In this document: piece by piece, positions 62,368 through 64,000 of the stretch
Numbering within the stretch: the stretch's first letter is position 1
Layout of the letters: every line of letters starts with the position of its first letter
From: Ophiocordyceps camponoti-saundersi (nom. inval.)
Taxonomy: Eukaryota > Ascomycota > Sordariomycetes > Hypocreales > Ophiocordycipitaceae
NCBI GenBank assembly: GCA_003339415.1
Contig: PDHQ01000018.1
Coordinates: forward strand, 1-64,000
Direction: 5' to 3'
DNA length: 64,000 bases
Program-made: the position numbers and the translations under genes
The notes under the pieces: generated by a model
Told to the model about the DNA's origin: nothing
The model's database searches: none
What the model saw: the letters and a program-made list of their open reading frames with translations, nothing else

Positions 62368-62959
62368 AAAAAGCTATATAAAGCTTATTTATTATAGATT
62401 ACTCGCGATATACGCTTAAAAATAAATATAACTATTTATAATATAATTAACTTTATTATTATTTATAATATCTTAGACGCCTTTATCTTCGTAAAATATA
62501 CTATACTTAAAATTATAAACTATATCTCTTATACTAATTACGGTAAGATTATCCGTATTTACTTTTATATTATTATAAGCGCTAGTTTATATAATAAAAA
62601 TAGTAAGATATTTTTCTTTATTCTATTCTTTTAATTTATATATTATATTATATTTTTATTATTCCTATTTTTCTTTCTTAATATTATAATACTTTTTACC
62701 GTAATATATATTCTTTTATATATATTTAATATATATTATAATTCTCTTTTATTATTTTTATCTTATTTTTTTATTTCTTTCTTACTTTATATAAATTAAT
62801 TTAGTTCTCTATATATAGATCCCCGATAATATTTTTTAATTTATAAATAAATATAATTATTAGAGTTAATATAAAAAAAGCTTTTAAATATAATAATAAT
62901 TTCTAAAATAAAATAGGGAGTTAATAAAGCTATTAGAATTCTTTTCCGGCCTAGGGAGT
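62368..62959 (+). other. 3' internal end of the Gypsy element
   Basis: RIP-degraded AT sequence from the SINE to the 3' LTR. Contains AATAGGGAGTTAAT near 62915 and CCTAGGGAGT at 62950-62959, the latter a possible polypurine tract for plus-strand priming. No gene. Confidence 0.5.
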
Positions 62960-63563
62960 TAATATAGGATATATAATAATACTCCTATAAATCGCCTAAC
63001 CTCTTATAATATTTTCCTAAGATTTCCTAAGATTTCCCGCCTTAAGATTTTACTTAGATTTCCCTTAGAAATTTTATTATTTTTATACTTAGGAAATTAT
63101 TAAGATTTCCTCTTAAGATTTCTCTATAATAACTTTTAGGATTTTACTAAGATTTCTAATAAGATTTAGTATTAAAATATACTTTTAGAAATCTCCGGAT
63201 TTTACTAGGAAATCCCCGTATATTAGGAAATTACCGCGTACTAGGAAATCTCTATTTTACTAATATACTCGGAAATTACTATAAAATCCCCTTAGGTAAA
63301 TACTTTTAAAATTATATTAGGAAATTTTCCTTAAGCTCCTAGCTATATAATTAGCTTAGTATTCCTTTAAGTAATAATTTAAATTCTTTTATAGTTACTA
63401 TTTTAATTTTTAAAAGACTTTTACTTATATTTATACTTTTTATAATAGCTATTCTATAATTTTACGATCGGTAGCTAGCCCGTCTCCCTTTCCTATATAC
63501 TATATCTAGTAGCTAGCTTAGTATATATAACTACTAGTAGATTATATATATAAGCGTATATTA
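62960..63563 (+). repeat. 3' LTR of the Gypsy element
   Basis: 604 bp, the same length as the 5' LTR, from TAATATAGGATA to GCGTATATTA. Compared stretches differ from the 5' copy only by transitions, and it is more RIP-mutated at the start (GACGTGTAAT in the 5' copy is GATATATAAT here). Confidence 0.92.
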
Positions 63564-63598
63564 GTTAGCTTCTTATAAATATTAAAAAATATAAAACT
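63564..63598 (-). repeat. GTTAG target duplication and remainder of repeat L
   Basis: GTTAG (63564-63568), then the last about 30 bp of the inverted repeat L copy, whose reverse complement matches the start of 41161-41768. Confidence 0.7.
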
Positions 63599-64000
63599 TT
63601 TATATAAAATAGCTATTATATATATTATTAAGTTATATAAAAAAGTAAAGTTAAGTATAATAAACTATTAATTTTTTTATTTAAAATTATTTTTTTTATT
63701 TTAGCTAATTTATATATTATTTAATATATTAATTAATATTAAAAAAGCTATTTAATATTAATATAAAAAAAGTTTTAAAAAAGTATATTATAATAATTTT
63801 TTTTATTAATAATATATAAAAAAAATAGTTATTTTAATACTTAATTAAATATATAAATTAATAATAAAAAATATATAAAGTAAAGTAAAAAGTTATAAAA
63901 TTAAAAAAATCTTATATAAAAAATTCTTATAACTTAAGTAAGTTATATAATAATATAAAGCTATAAAAATAATATAAAGTTATTAAGGTATTATAAAATA
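63599..64000. other. Saturated AT sequence to the window end
   Basis: Almost pure A/T with no repeat or coding reading that I can support. Confidence 0.4.

Larger units (their letters stand above)
52642..63563 (+). mobile_element. Ty3/Gypsy LTR retrotransposon, RIP-degraded, with nested SINE
   Basis: A 10,922-bp element with 604-bp LTRs (52642-53245, 62960-63563) and a 5-bp target duplication GTTAG (52637-52641, 63564-63568). The interior carries, in + order, a charged gag-like region, a Gypsy-type reverse transcriptase and an integrase, in the Ty3/Gypsy order. LTR differences that I compared are all C/T or G/A, in keeping with RIP and not age-related drift. A purine-rich AGGGAGT lies just before the 3' LTR, a possible polypurine tract. 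All frames are closed by stops, so it is dead. Without the 735-bp SINE insertion the element would be about 10.2 kb, with an unassigned 2.5 kb between integrase and 3' LTR. Confidence 0.93.

Noticed and set aside
61931..62397. Three open frames of 76-89 codons, two on + and one on -, as possible genes
   Set aside because: They overlap one another on both strands inside the SINE, one crosses the SINE end into RIP debris, and they have no ribosome-scanning context, domain or codon pattern. They exist only because this island escaped loss of ATG and gain of stops.
41161..63598. A giant terminal-inverted-repeat DNA transposon bounded by repeat L
   Set aside because: Repeat L also occurs in direct orientation at 51838, its ends look like LTR ends after RIP, and no target duplication was found for such a unit. 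An LTR family in mixed orientations is simpler.
1..64000. Mitochondrial or plastid DNA because of the extreme AT content
   Set aside because: AT excess is due to loss of CA/TG with CG retained, two GC-normal islands have nuclear transposon features, and LTR retrotransposons with target duplications dominate.

Overview
The window is an AT-rich, transposon-filled block from what looks like a filamentous ascomycete (Pezizomycotina) genome that has passed through heavy repeat-induced point mutation (RIP). Across nearly all 64 kb the dinucleotides CA and TG are almost absent and TA is in great excess, while CG and GC survive. That is the CpA-to-TpA signature of RIP, not of CpG deamination. Losing TG and CA also removes almost all ATG codons, so no long intact ORF exists. 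I find no host gene. The only exceptions to the mutation are two transposon insertions (a hAT-type MITE and a tRNA-headed SINE), the first 23 bases, and the right edge of a large satellite array.

Left third (1-29 kb): stacked, degraded elements. A Ty1/Copia RNase H end is readable on the + strand at about 1.87-2.4 kb. An unrecognised repeat (family X) occurs once inverted (2.6-3.5 kb) and three times direct (4.2, 6.2, 8.4 kb). A second small repeat (Y) occurs at 7.9, 27.1 and 27.8 kb. Family Z, the end of an unidentified ORF plus its downstream region, occurs at 13.2, 14.1, 16.0 and 24.1 kb. Two short arrays of a 36-bp minisatellite (18.4 and 24.9 kb) are followed by a shared flank (Q), so the minisatellite belongs to a dispersed element.

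Middle (29.2-37.3 kb): an 8-kb array of the same 36-bp unit. Its core is the 18-bp palindrome TTATCCCTTAAGGGATAA. From 29.4 to 35.4 kb it is broken up by 13 copies of a roughly 200-bp spacer, giving higher-order periods of 274 + 36n bp. The last 1.9 kb is uninterrupted units, and the RIP load falls toward its right edge.

Right third (37.9-64 kb): a readable insertion history. It includes RIP-degraded hAT-like sequences (37.9-41.2 kb), a 608-bp LTR-like repeat family, two opposite-facing copies of a 1.77-kb non-autonomous LTR element with 210-bp LTRs, an un-RIPped 438-bp hAT MITE with an 8-bp target duplication, and a 10.9-kb Ty3/Gypsy element with 604-bp LTRs and a 5-bp target duplication. 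A 721-bp SINE with a tRNA-like head, a (TAA)n tail and a 14-bp target duplication sits inside the Gypsy element. The order is: LTR-like repeat first, then Gypsy, then RIP, then SINE and MITE.
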